Of a stretch of 64,000 bases of DNA, positions 45,301 through 57,261 are shown piece by piece. The notes beneath the pieces are model-generated. The model was given only the letters and a program-made list of their open reading frames with translations. It had not been told where the DNA came from and searched no databases. Each line of letters begins with the position of its first letter. The first letter of the stretch is position 1. The position numbers and the translations under genes are program-made. The stretch is from NCBI GenBank assembly GCA_028455995.1, contig JABELC010000013.1, positions 868,001-932,000 of the forward strand, in the 5' to 3' direction. The DNA is from Scleromitrula shiraiana. Lineage: Eukaryota > Ascomycota > Leotiomycetes > Helotiales > Sclerotiniaceae.

Positions 45301-45767
45301 AAGTCGAGGTTGGGCTAGTGTAATGTGTAGTCGATGGAATAAAACGTTCGAGTGTAGTAGAGTCTAATAACCAAAATTCAGTTAATGAAAATTGTTTATA
45401 GAAAGAGAGACTTGCATCGAGAATTTCCTAACTCACCACATTTGGAAAGAAGTCCAGAAACTTCAACTTCTTCTTCATCAGAGGAAAATGAAGGTGATAC
45501 CTCCCTTCGAGTAGGCAGGCTCCTATTATGAGCTGGATTTGATATTGAGACTGCCGACGGCTTTTCTGCCCACATCGAAGTAGACAATCCTTGTTTACCA
45601 TTCCTCTCACACTTGTCAAAAAGAGTTTTTGAGAACAGATCAATGTAAGACTGTTTAGGCTTGGTAGTTGCACCATCAAACCATTGATGCTCTGGATCCT
45701 GTTCAGTATGATTGAATTCGTCATCATTGATGAAGCCATTTTGGCTTGAAATTCGATAAGGTGGCAT
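42330..45767 (-). CDS. Long GNAT-family protein with YIPPHLR motif
   Basis: Seven exons: 45767-45437, 45363-45077, 45018-44559, 44471-44361, 44301-44219, 44085-43269 and 43213-42330, giving 990 aa with all phases consistent. The start was put at ATG 45767 (MPPYRISSQ). The first ~650 residues are low-complexity and Ser/Lys-rich with few hydrophobic blocks. They include TPMTYIPPHLRANN near residues 134-146 and a Gly6 run, then a region with WDGINWLPPPIWEERGEFDT. The C-terminal third (from about residue 755) is a GNAT acetyltransferase domain: YLRPATESDALQIMHIFNHY, VIGFAYTEPR and the acetyl-CoA loop HEYTRKGVGSSLIDRLL (RxxGxGxS/A) near 868-884. The acetyl acceptor is unknown. The YIPPHLR motif suggests a link with translation or mRNPs, but this is inference. 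Similar fungal GNAT proteins with long tails are common. Confidence 0.85.
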
Positions 45768-46594
45768 TTTCGCCGAATTAGTGTTAGCAAGAAGGTGTAT
45801 TATGAACAAAAATCTGCGAATAATTACCTCTTTTCAAAAGAGAGTGTAAAAGCAACAAAAATGATTTCCAGAAGTATGTGAGAGAACTATGTATGTATAG
45901 TGTGAGAGATAGAATTAGATTGTCTCTTCAAAAGCAGAAAAACGTGTAATAAGCGTAAACAAACAAACAGACAAACGCGTAAAGGGTTAATTGGTGGTCA
46001 TAGAATTATTAGAATTATCGCCGGATTTCTAGTAAGATTTTGCACCTCGAAAGGGATTCTGGACTGAATTTGACTTGGAGAGACCGAGTAGATGAACTAC
46101 GACCTGACTTCGAAAAAATGAAGATTTTGAAATGTGAATAGAATTCGCCTATTAAGTAATTAATCGGATTTTATTTGCGATATGTTAAAATACCAATAGG
46201 AAAATTCTGAATGGGTTAGTAAGATTGTTTGTATGAGGAAGCTGTGGTTTGTTGCATCGACGAGGAAGTCGACAAACACCTAGGCACTCGGATAGCAACA
46301 ATCATTACTCAACCTACAAACCTACTAAGAACTAAGTATTTGTGATGCTTGAATTATGAACTCAATCAACACATATAGATGCTAAAATAGAGAAACAAAC
46401 TAGCCATCTTTGATAACAAGCCTTGAAAACTTTGGACTTCCTCACTCTTCTCCTTGAAAAGTAGTTTATATCACGTGATAAGAAGACCTCGGCGGTTCAT
46501 TCTTTCCTGTTCTTTGATCCAAATTGAAAAAGGGCATTTCCATTCGTTTGAAAATCTAAGCAGGAATTTAACAAACGCCAAAGTCGAAACTAAG
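45768..46594. promoter_or_regulatory. Bidirectional promoter region
   Basis: 830 bp between divergent GNAT (minus) and Arl2-type (plus) genes. AT-rich; no defined site recognised. Confidence 0.45.
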
Positions 46595-47432
46595 ATGTTG
46601 TCAATATTGCGTAAAGCAAGACTGAAGGATAAGGAGATGAGGATTTTGATGCTGTATGAAGTTATTCTAAAAACAAATTCGCCTTGCTGATCATTTACAT
46701 GAACAGTGGGCTAGATAACGCCGGAAAGACAACAATAGTCAAAAAGATCATGAATGAAGACGTCAATACTGTTAGCCCTACTCTAGGATTCATCATCAAA
46801 ACTATTGATTATGAAGGGTATATTAATATTCGAACGAAGAAATCTATAGCTCGCTGACTTCTTGCAGATACAAGCTCAACATCTGTACTGCTTCAAAGTT
46901 TACTGTACTTATTTCTTATGACTTATTCGCTAACTCCTCAATCACAGGGGATGTTGGTGGCCAAAAAACACTACGATCATACTGGAGGAACTACTTCGAG
47001 AAGACTGATGCCTTGATATGGGTAGTTGATGCCACGGACCGTCTACGAATCGAAGACTGCAAGGAGGAGCTGCATGGTTTACTGCAAGAAGAGGTTTGTC
47101 TGTCCAAGGCCGTTTTGTTATATATTTACTAATATGAACCATCATTCCCACAGAGACTCTCCGGTGCAAGTCTTTTGGTTTTTGCAAACAAGACTGATAT
47201 TACTGGATGTTTGAGTGAGATTGAGATACAAGAGGTCAGCCAGACGAAAAAAATTGAAGTGAAGTTGTTGGAAGAAGTGGGACTGACTAACCGTATATAG
47301 GCATTGCAACTAAGTTCAATTCGGACACACAATTGGCATATTATTCCTTGCAGTGCCATGACGGGAAAGAATTTGCAAGAAGGGTTGGCCTGGGTGGTTG
47401 AAGATTCGAAATTACGATTATTTCTATATTGA
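46595..47432 (+). CDS. ARL2: Arl2-type small GTPase (Cin4/Alp41 family)
   Basis: Six exons: 46595-46653, 46707-46817, 46868-46884, 46948-47093, 47154-47234 and 47301-47432, giving 181 aa, close to the ~184 aa of Arl2. The N-terminus MLSILRKARLKDKEMRILML is Arl2-like and lacks the Gly2 of myristoylated Arfs. The G-boxes are complete: P-loop GLDNAGKTT (residues 21-29), switch I threonine in SPTLGF, WDVGGQ (63-68), NKTD (near 123) and the CSAMTGKN region. Arl2 works with tubulin cofactor D in tubulin folding and microtubule integrity. The third exon is only 17 nt (YKLNI plus parts of two codons); without it the Arl2 block DYEGYKLNIWDVGGQ cannot be formed. Frames in the region therefore look fragmented and an automatic caller could miss the gene. 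Confidence 0.93.
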
Positions 47433-48325
47433 GATCAGTATAAGAAGTTATGTAAAGACATTTGTGGATGTTCCTTCTAGAGAGAAATCATTAGATCTGA
47501 TGTGTACAAAAATAATCCAGGAGCACCTGGCACTCCTGGCACTACAGCTAGCTACAGCTAACATCAAGTCCTCCACCAAAAAGACCGGACATCTGGAAAC
47601 TAATCCGGTAGCTATAGCAGTACCCGTGTTTATACTATAGACTTTATTTATTTGTTTGTTTGTTTGTTTGTTTATTTTGATATCCCTTATTGTCTTTTGC
47701 CTAGCGCATTGAATAATGATCAATTTGTATGAAACATGTATTACTTACCCTATCCGTTCGTCTCTACTTTCCTCATAGATCCGGGATCTCTCTATAAAAA
47801 GGTAATGATGGTACAGTAGACCAACGAATTTACTTGATGCTATAAACTGTGCTGAAGAAACTCCATTGATCTGCATTGCGAATACTGCATTACAACACAC
47901 TTCTCTTTTCTATGCAAACATTCTGTAATTATAGGTAAGATGATAATGATGCCACGTTTTGTAATGTACATGCCTACGATCTGTACTTGTGAACGTCACT
48001 CAAATGTACCTATTCTCTCTCCGTACTTAGATATCTATTAATTATATGGTGGTACGTTGGAATAAAAAAGTATTGGCAATTTTGCAGCTCCTGCACTTAT
48101 TAATTCTAGTTGGAGTTCTGCGAAACCTTGAAGCGAATCTTGCCCGTCCGGATCTAGAGGTATTTACGGATCCATATAATAATACTCAACAACCTCGACC
48201 CCTCGCAGCATCGCGTTTACCCCGCTGGGAATTGTTACTTGGATTGTCCTGTCTGGTAGCAAACGTCTTGCAAAATTTCCCTGCCGTTGTTGCACCGATT
48301 CCCAGTATAATTTTATTGTATAAAC
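47433..48325. other. Intergenic, 890 bp
   Basis: 3' flank of the Arl2-type gene and promoter of the DUF4045 gene. Contains a TTTG tetranucleotide repeat. A 104-codon frame beginning at 48046 overlaps the true start of the next gene in another frame and has no domain. Confidence 0.5.
47650..47673. repeat. TTTG tetranucleotide repeat
   Basis: About six exact TTTG units. Confidence 0.95.
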
Positions 48326-51300
48326 ATGTCGACCACCGAAGGAGAAGCAGATGTGAATGACTTTTTGATGCGTATCAAAGAATTGGGCAATAAACGGGAC
48401 CAAGAAGATGAAGATCGCACTAGAAAATTAGAAGAAGAGATATTACAAGGAAGAAAAGAGAGACAAGCACGGAGAGCTGGTAACTAAATTGATTTAATTT
48501 TTACAAAACAAATGTTTCTCGCTCAGCACTCCCACAATATGATAGATCAAGTATGGCTCTGTTGCTAATGTTTACATTCAGAAAGGGCCTTATCGATCTC
48601 CCCAACCAAATCTTCTCCTATGAGCACACCAACAAGACCTAGGTCAACTATCATTTCAGATTTAGATATTCAAGGAAATCCAGAATCATCGAGGCGTGGG
48701 AGTGTTGCCGATACTGCGATAGACGGGCCAACAAATTCAAACACAATGGCGGATTTTAAACGAACTTCACAGATGAGAGACTCACCATCCAATGCGATGC
48801 CCTCTCGAAATTCACCTTTGGCATGGGCTCGGAGACCGGAATCTTCCGATAAACCTCGAAGTCGACCATTATCCATGGCAGCAATAGACAATACAAAGAC
48901 ATCTCGCACGGCCACACCTACACCCGATTCCACATCTGGCGAAGAGACGACTTTTTCTCGAGAACAAATTGCACAATCATTAGCTTCGAAAGATCCTGCC
49001 TGGTTTAGTCAAACCGCAGATCGAGGCGTTAGCTCACCAGCTTATAGAAGAAATCAAGTCGAGGACGAAGAAAGGTCAATTCACAATTCAGTTCAGATGC
49101 CGGGAATGTTGCACAATGACACAATACCTGACAAGTCGATGGGCGATAGCAAAGATTTTGGCGCATCTCCTACCAGATCATTAACAACAAGATCGCCAAC
49201 TAGATCACCAACAAGAAACAGTATTTCATTCGGGAGCGGTTCTAGAGCGTCATTCCAAAGCAATCCAGGTGCTGGCACAATCATGGGCTCACCAGTTCCC
49301 ACAACTGATGCGCAAAGATTTGATCCTCCTGGCTCAGATTCCTTATCCGAAATTCGTGGATTGGCCATGTCACCTTCTCAAGGTCGCATATCTCCAGATA
49401 GATTTGATCGACCCGTTTCTCCAACAAAAGGAATGGGCGGGTTCGTTCAAAGTGCTATGATGAAGAGATCGGAAAGCATGAACAAACGCTGGAGCACTCA
49501 ATCGCCATCGTTGAGCCGAAGGAATTCTATCAGCAATCGAAATTCGTATGAGCCTAATACTGCAAGTTTGAGCATGGATAATCTCTCACTCCCAACTTCC
49601 AGACCTCCCTCAAGGCCCGGTTCAAGCCATAGCAATGCCACAATGACCCAGGAGCCTCAGCGCCCAGGTACAGCAAATTCCATGAAGAGCAATATGACTA
49701 CCTCTACAATAAACGAAAGTTTCAGACCAGCTGCTTTGGTTAGATCGAAGACCGGAGTAGATCCCAAAGAAGAGACCCCACCAGTTAGTCCATCAAAAAC
49801 TATGGATTCGAGACGATGGAGCCCGACCAAGGCTAGTTGGCTCGAAAGCGCACTCAATAAGCCGGAGTCACCAAAACCGAAAGCCACGCCGCCGCCTCAA
49901 CAGCCAGCTTGGATGTCAGAAATCACCAGGGCTAGACAGAAGGCCAGCGTCGATCTTGGCCGAAGTCAGACTGTCAAGCATGAGGTTAATATTGGTGGTT
50001 TGATGAGGTCTCCGCCACCTGGCCCACTCCTAAAACCACCACATATACGAGACTTACCCGCAGGGTTCACTTCGAACGTTCCACCGAGACGAAACATCGA
50101 GAGTATGATCAATCAAGATAGCAAAACTATCTCTGGGACCTCCAGCACTGATGGGTCGCCGATGACATCGGCATATTTGGCTTCGAAGCCAATGACTAGC
50201 TCACCTGCTGGTACCGCCAAGCCCAAGCCTGACACTCCCCCTAAGAAGGACTTCCGCTCCGTACTAAAACCGCGTCAAATCCCAGCGGACGAGAAGAGCA
50301 AGGAAGAACCAGAATTCAAGAATATTTTTGGCCAACTTCGAAGAACAAAAACTCAAAACTATGTTGCTCCAGATGTACTGCGGGATAATATCACACGTGG
50401 TAAAGCAGGTCTGAATGTGACTGGTGGTCCCAAGAAAACCGAGCATGAAGACGAGTTTAAAGTGGCCATAATGAAGAAGAAGGAAGATTTCAAAAAAGCG
50501 CAAGTGGAAGGAAAAGGCGTTACCAGAACTTCCAGCAATGCAAGTCGGGATACTGTCATTCCGGAAGCATTGGCTCGCAGGCAGACTATAGTGAGACGCG
50601 GCTCTATCTCAGGGGGTATCACTTCCCCTCCTTTAGAATTGCGACCAACACAACGCGTTGCTTCAGAGAGTCCAACGCCAAACCTGGTAAAAGAAACAAG
50701 CGCTCCAGGACGTTTGCAACTCAAAGAAGCAGTTGGCGGTAAACTTGCAGGTCGTTTCAATCCCGCTCTTGCAGATCTGCTTGCTAGGGGTCCGCCATCA
50801 CTCGCAAGCGAGACTTCAAGATCATCCAGCCCCTCATTGTCCCAACGAACTATCAGCGTGAGCACCTCGACGACTAACCCGGAATCTACTGAAGTCGGAC
50901 CGCAGCTCACACATATGACTAAAGGCCGTGCTCGTGGACCCAAAAGAAAAGCACCTTCTACAATTCAATCACCTCAGGCAGCTTCAGCGAATACCGAAAC
51001 AAAAGCATCAAGTATGTCGCCCATGAAAGCTTTTGCAGAGCCGCAGCCAAATTTATCTGTAAACACAAGCCCAAAAAGATCTTTAATTTTAGAACTAAAC
51101 ACGGAAAAACCACAGGAGAATTCCCCAGTTGCTCGATCACCATCTCCCCGCAAGTTAGATATAAGGAGAAGATCTCTATTTTTACAAGAAACCCCCAAGG
51201 ATACGGGTACACCGCAGTTGGAAGCCCCTAAACCACTTTCTCCCATCAAGAATGCTAATTTTCCGACTGAGATGAAAGCACAAGTCTATAAGACAGAGGC

Positions 51301-53132
51301 AAGTATCGTACCAGATATGCAGACAGAACTCCCAGCACCTGCAACGCCTTCAACCCCATTCAAAGCTGGCAGTGAGACGGTATTCCAAGAACCAGAATCT
51401 CCGGAGACCGCCAAACTCCGTCCTGCCCCCCTTTCCCCAAGAAAAGCAAATTCAATAAAAACTCCATCTCAGCCATCTTCTGAGTTATCAGCATCCGAGC
51501 AGTACCAAGCTTTCAGTCCCAAAACCAGTCAAGTATCTGATTTCCCTACCGGTTTGAGGCGTTCTAAGTCAGTGAAAAATGCCGCAGCAATGTGGGAGCA
51601 ATCATCTGCAGAGAACTCACCTCGAATTCGATCCCCCATCAAGTTACCCACTCATGAAGATGAGAAATTGGCAATGGCAGGAGCAGGTTTACGACCATCA
51701 AGTCCCCTAAAAGCAAATCGTAATATTGATCAAGGATATCAGGCAGAGCAGAGACCTGCGTTACAAGCGGCCTCGGCGTCCTCTCGGCCACTTCCAACAC
51801 CACCACCCAAGAACCTTTCAACACCACCCGTGAGCGCGGGACTTCGATCTCCTAGTCTAGTTCACTCCCCAGTGCCACAAGCATCAGAAGCTTCACAACT
51901 CCTAGCCGATTTCTTTGGCGACGATGCAAAATCAACTTCAAATTTTGCAACTGATACAGCTAGTATCTTACTGGCGAAGGGTAAGCAAGCATCAAACATC
52001 CGAACAATTCAAGCAAGTTTGTTTCAGTTATCCGGCGATGGAAAGAAGCAGGCTGTTCCTACTCATTACCAACGTGTATTATTTGAGCGTGAAATGTATC
52101 TATGCCCACATACTTTCAACGACGCAGCTGGGAAAAGAGTCACCGAGGTTTATTGGTGGACTGGGGATGAAGTACCCTCATCAGTTGTTGAGGGAGCCGA
52201 GATCTTTGCACAAAGAGAAGCCAGAAACATGGGAGGTAAACTTTTGAAGTTGAGACAAGGCACCGAGTCTCCAGAATTTTACCATGCTCTAGGAGGCATC
52301 ATTATCATCAGGAGAGGATCTGCTAACAAATTTGACTCTCTCGCACCTCATATCCTTTGCGCAAGACAACAATTTGGAATGATTGTATTCGACGAAGTTG
52401 ATTATTCATCCTCGACTTTATGTTCTGGTTTCCCCTATCTAATCTCCACTCCTTCTGGTAAAACGTATCTTTGGAAGGGCCGGGGTAGCACCGCAGAAGA
52501 GCTTGGCTGCGCACGCCTCCTTGGCATGGAAATATCAATGACAGGCGACATTGAAGAAATCGAAGACGGTTACGAATCCGCATCATTCCTCAGCGTTTTC
52601 GGCAACGACTGGTCAATGCCTGACTCTGCTGATCACTGGAGATTAAAGCCAAACTACAATAAATACGGTGCTCGGTTGTTCTGCGCTAATCCTTCTGGCA
52701 GACAACAGGTTCGTCTCTCTATTACCAACCTGTGACTATATACGTATTAACTAACCACCATAGATCACGGAAATAACCCCCTTCACCCAATCCGACCTCT
52801 CCCCCACCAACATCTACATCCTCGACGCCTTCTTCGAAATCTACATCGTCATCGGCGGAAAAGCCCAATCCCGCTACGGCGCCTTCCACAACGCACTACT
52901 CTTTGCACAAGAATACGGGATCCTCGCCGCGGGAATGGAAGATCGCCCGTTTGTACCGGTTTCCACGGTGGTGGTGGAGGGTATCCCGAAGGATCTGAAG
53001 AGCGTCTTTAGGAAGTGGAGTGAGAGGCTGGCGCCGACGATTATGCAGCCGAGAGCGGCGGGCCCGTTGAAGAGGGGAAGAAGTTTGAGGGTTGTGCCGT
53101 TGACGGCGGCGTTGGAGGCTACGATGGGGTAG
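48326..53132 (+). CDS. DUF4045/gelsolin-repeat protein
   Basis: Three exons: 48326-48479, 48582-52708 and 52764-53132, giving 1549 aa. The short first exon encodes the family N-terminus (DVNDFLMRIKELGNKRDQED, then a charged helix) and joins in phase to ERALSISPTKSSP; using only the large exon would lose it. Residues about 1-1150 are Ser/Pro/Lys-rich and mostly disordered (DUF4045), with many SP/TP sites, PPP blocks and a FGQLRRTKTQNYVAPDVLRDNI box. From about residue 1205 gelsolin-like repeats follow: KKQAVPTHYQRVLFEREMYL, VYWWTGDEVP, GGIIIIRRGS, YLWKGRGSTAEELGCARLL, ARLFCANPSGRQQITEITPF and IYILDAFFEIYIVIGGKAQ. Gelsolin folds usually bind actin in a Ca-dependent way; the fungal family's function is poorly known, so a cortical actin role is inference. 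Many possible phospho-sites fit cell-cycle or polarity kinases. Confidence 0.9.
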
Positions 53133-54055
53133 GTGGGGGTGGTTTGGTTCGTGGTTGGGGGTACTTGCGCGGTTATTTGCTTGCTTGCTCGCTTGCCTGC
53201 CTGTGTGTGGTCTGGTGATTCGAGGAAATAGTGGCTTGCTTTTCTTCATTCGTGTATATGTTTAGATCGCACTTGATCGGACTTGCTTTCTACTTTGGCC
53301 GTAGTCATAGTAATATAGTTATAGTTATGGAGGAGTATATGTTTTATGTAACTTTGAGTAGGCAGGGGAGTCTGATAGGGGTTGATTGCATTTTGGGGGT
53401 TGGGTTGGTCGGGTGGGCTTCTTTTTCTTTTCTTTTCTTTTGTTTTCTTTTAGTTGCAGTCGTGGTAGGAAGGAGGGGGTTGAGAGGGTTGAGATGAAAT
53501 GGATAAGTGAGATGAGATGGGGAGATGAGGGCAGATGAGAAGGGGTATGCATGCATGCATACATACATACAGACGGACAGAGAGACAGACAGACAAACAA
53601 ACAAATAGATACAAAACGTGTAACAATATAAAATATAAAAATATACCATATGAACTCTTCCAGTTTTACTTTCGATGTTACCTTTACTGTTTCTTCAGTA
53701 TCTTCATCACTACAGATTCTACTGTACCATAAGGTAACATAAATATGGTTTGTAATATTTCACCAGCTAGCTAATTGCAGCACGTACCCCAATCCGAGTA
53801 AGGGAATGAAAACGCCTATGTAATTCCATACCAGACCATACCAACTCCCTTACTCATTTATTCATTCCTTCCCTCCCTCCCTCCCTCCCTCCCCGATGTA
53901 AACAAACACAATTGGGATATAAGGATAGAACAGTATACATGGAATCTCGCCTCAAGAAATAGGCATGATCCACCCAAAAGAAGAAAAAGATAAAGAAAAA
54001 GATCAAAAATCCCCACTCTCACCTCCCTCACCCTCCTTCCACCTCTTCCAACCCC
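53133..54055. other. Convergent intergenic region with microsatellites
   Basis: 3' flanks of the DUF4045 gene and the DENND11-like gene. It includes CATGCATACATACAGACGGA-type arrays (about 53545-53605) and a CCCT array (about 53869-53893). No gene is supported. Confidence 0.55.
53545..53608. repeat. Tetranucleotide array (GCAT/ACAT/ACAG/ACAA)
   Basis: Successive blocks of related tetranucleotides drift from ATGC to ATAC to GACA to AACA, as expected for a mutating microsatellite. Confidence 0.9.
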
Positions 54056-56026
54056 CTAACAAATCCTCACCCCGCAAACATCCACCCCCCTCCCCTCAAT
54101 CCTCGTCCTCCGTCCAAAATACCCCCTAACCAACCCCTCCACAAACGCATAATCCCCCGCACTCCAAACATCTAATCCCATCCTCTCCATATCAACACTA
54201 GTAACATACACACAACCTATATCCTCATCCTCATCCGCATCAGCCGCGCCATCGATCAACGGGGCTCTCGAACTAGCCTGGGATTGGGAATGGGAGAGAT
54301 CGAGATCGCGCTCGTCGTCGGAGTCTGAGGCGTCGATTATGTCGGAGAGAATGGTGAGGATTTGGGTGGTGAGTCGGTGGAAGTAGGCTATTATTAACAT
54401 TTCTTTTTCTGCGGATGGGGGGCCCCCTGCTGGTGTTGTGGTTTGATTTTGATTTTGATGTTGATGTTGCTGAGGAGATGGAGGAGAGAAGGGATAAGAA
54501 TTTGAATTTGGGTTTGGTATAGGTGTATGAGGGGATCCCAATAAGGAAGTATCAGCTTCCCATTCCTCGTTCCAATGTAATCTTTGTTCGCCAGCTGAAG
54601 CCCACCATATGAATCCTGAGTAGGCGAGTGCGGACCATGAGACAGGTTCGACGATGGCGTCTGTGTCAGGTGTAAGGGTGGTGGTGGATGCTGAGAGGTC
54701 GGAGAAGCTCGAGAGGTGGGATTCGGTGCTTTCGCGACGGGATGTACTGGGGGAGATGGAGCTGTTACGGGATAGGCCCCAGCAGAGGGCTTTGTAGCGT
54801 CTGAGGTCGCGTTGGGTGGCTTTGAGGGTGATTCCTGCTGGAGATTCGAGTTTAGGCCATGTTTTGGTGGTGGAAGAGGAGGTGTGTGGGGGTGGCATGG
54901 TTATAAGAACATCATAGAGGTGGGTTTTGGTCGCAAGGATACTATCGGTTGTGCAGGCTATCCAACCACAACCGGGCTCGTCATGTTCAGTTGCGATGGT
55001 GTCTTCGGAGTAGGAAGCTTTTCGTTTCGAGGCTTTGAGATCATCTTCTAAGAGGGGTATGTCATGGACGCCGATAGAAAAGAGGGGTCGGAGTCTTTGG
55101 GGTGGAGCTGTAGGTTCTAGAAGATCGCTTACCGCGAGGGGTATATTGGAGAGAACGGATATATCGTAAACTAGATTTAGTTAGTAATAGAATGTAAAGA
55201 TATGGTAGAACATTTCGAACCAAAATCACAAGTTTCATGAACTGGCGCATGACAAGTTATCAAAATCCTTTTTCTTAATAATGCAGCTCGATGTAGCGGG
55301 AATATCATAGGGCCAAATGTCTCCAATAAACGTGGTAAACTCCAAGCTGGATGATACGTTGACAATGTATGCCCAGGAGGTAGTAAGGCCGTACCATCAG
55401 AGGCTGATCGATTCCTGTTATGGCTCTTCGATTTTGGAGGTGTGCTTCGTGGTTTGAACCTTGCGCTTGTCGGAGAATCTAGCAATGAATCGGTATCTTT
55501 GTTCACACTGAGATCTTCTCCCTTATGATTCTCCCAATATTCCTCGAGAGGCTTCGTTTTACTTTCATCTAGAATGAGCTCACTACGTAACGTTAGTAGA
55601 TATTCCAGTAGGATGCTTGCGCCAGCAGATAGATAAATACCTCGCCATATTCTTCAAGGTTTCCGCATGTTTCCAACTTCTCCCCAATCTGCCATAACTG
55701 AGGGGAACCATAATCCCCACCGCAATCATCCTCGCATTTCTCGAGCTCTCATCTGCCGGCGCATTAACATATGCACTAAGCCCAGCATAATTCTCGTGTG
55801 TAAAGTAGATCAAGTCCTCCTCAACAGTATGTAAGCCCGATGGCAGACTCCTATATTCGACAACTCCATCGAGTGCAATACCAGGTAATGATCTTTTCCA
55901 TCCAATTGTATAGCCGGCTTTTATATCAAAATATATCACGAATAGTGCGACGAGGGGTGGGAGGTCTGCATTGGTGTTTGAGACATCGCGGTTTATGGGA
56001 TCTTGTCCTCTTCGTTCTGCAGCCAT
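54056..56026 (-). CDS. DENND11/LCHN-like protein (DUF4484)
   Basis: Three exons: 56026-55641, 55582-55221 and 55170-54056, giving 620 aa. The N-terminus resembles the DENN-like LCHN family: PPLVALFVIYFDIKAGYTIGW, LDGVVEYRSLPSGLHTVEED, YAGLSAYVN and MIAVGIMVPLSYGRLGRSWK. The second exon contributes LRKRILITCHAPVHETCDF and the third continues VYDISVLSNIPLAVSDLL and GCGWIACTTDSILATKTHLYDVLI. All are in phase, so three separate-looking frames are one gene. The C-terminus (RDLRRYKAL, SGFIWWASAGEQRL, YFHRLTTQILTILSDII) belongs to DUF4484. DENN proteins are typically Rab guanine-nucleotide exchange factors; which Rab is involved is unknown. A species-specific Gln/Asn/Pro-rich insert (QQHQHQNQNQTTTP) lies near residue 490. 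Purine-biased antisense frames are not genes. Confidence 0.85.
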
Positions 56027-57261
56027 TGCATATCCAAACGATTGGTATAAGTTTACTTCGAATGGATATAAAGCAAGCTTTGATCAAAGTATTAAGAGTT
56101 TTAGGAATTATTTGTGATTGGGCATTGTATGATATGCTGTACTCGTCTCGAGTGTGCGATTTGAGGTTGGGGATTGGTGATCATTGTTTCCGAGTTCCGG
56201 TCCGGCACGAAACCTAAAATGTCTTATAAGGGAATATCAGCCCTATCTATGTCAATGGCCTCCTTCTTACATCTACACAAATTGGTTGCCAGGAAATCTT
56301 CAAATACCGTGAGATTATATCAAGAGCTTCAATTCATCAAATCAGTTCTTGTCCCACGGTATTATCTATAATTGAAGCTCCAGCTTCTATTTAGACAATG
56401 CTATTCTTATCTTACAACTTCTGATTCGTTTAGTGAAAGGGAGAACTGATACTTCATTCATCTTGATATCTCGACTTCTTGTTTAATACTCGAGTAATTG
56501 AAAAGACTATGACATCTAGATCTGCTTTCTAATCTTCTTCTGGGCTATAGACATTGAGATATCTTCTCAAAAGTTCGATTAGTTTCAAGGCTAAAAGATG
56601 TTAGACTCAAGGAATTGGTGGAATAATAGGAGGAACAACACAACTCCAGGACTTTCATCCTTAGGTTCTAGAACGAAGATGGATCTTATTAGCCATGCTT
56701 GAGAGTCAATTCTATACCTAGGCAATGAGGCATATAGGGATCTTTATAATTGAAAATTGGTGGAAATAAGCTCTATAATCCACCAGTTGACCCCTAAATT
56801 CCTTAAATTCACGGAAGTATGACGTCTCATGTTCAGTTGACAGTGCAGTGCCGTCAGTGCTTCTTTAGTTCTAAAGTTCTAATGCCCAGCTGCGTAAACT
56901 CCCTGACAGGGAATCGTAAATAGCCACAAAAAGTAACTTCGCCACATTGGCCTACAAAATAGTTATAAGTGAACGGTGGTTGATTTTACTGCATTATGGA
57001 ATCGGATATATGCTTATTCGTGCGCCACTAAGCCTTAGATTTATTACCAATTGACATAGTTTTGACTTTTGGAAAATGGGGATTCAATCTAGACTCCCAA
57101 GAAAAGCTAATGGTAAACTAAAGAGAAGAGTGCTTTGACTATAGAAGTCTCCATATTGAGGGATAATCTTACATATATAGAGAGAGAGAGGGATAGGTAT
57201 GGAAGAAAGGGTTGTTATTTGGTAATTCAAAGAACATCTAGCTCAAGATTATGCGCAAACG
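56027..57261. promoter_or_regulatory. Divergent promoter region, 1.2 kb
   Basis: Between the DENND11-like (minus) and Zn2Cys6 (plus) genes. AT-rich, with a GA repeat near 57179-57191. No operator recognised. Confidence 0.45.

Noticed and set aside
48046..48360. 104-codon frame with a hydrophobic N-terminus
   Set aside because: It overlaps the real first exon of the DUF4045 gene in another frame; that exon is supported by the family N-terminus and an exact splice.
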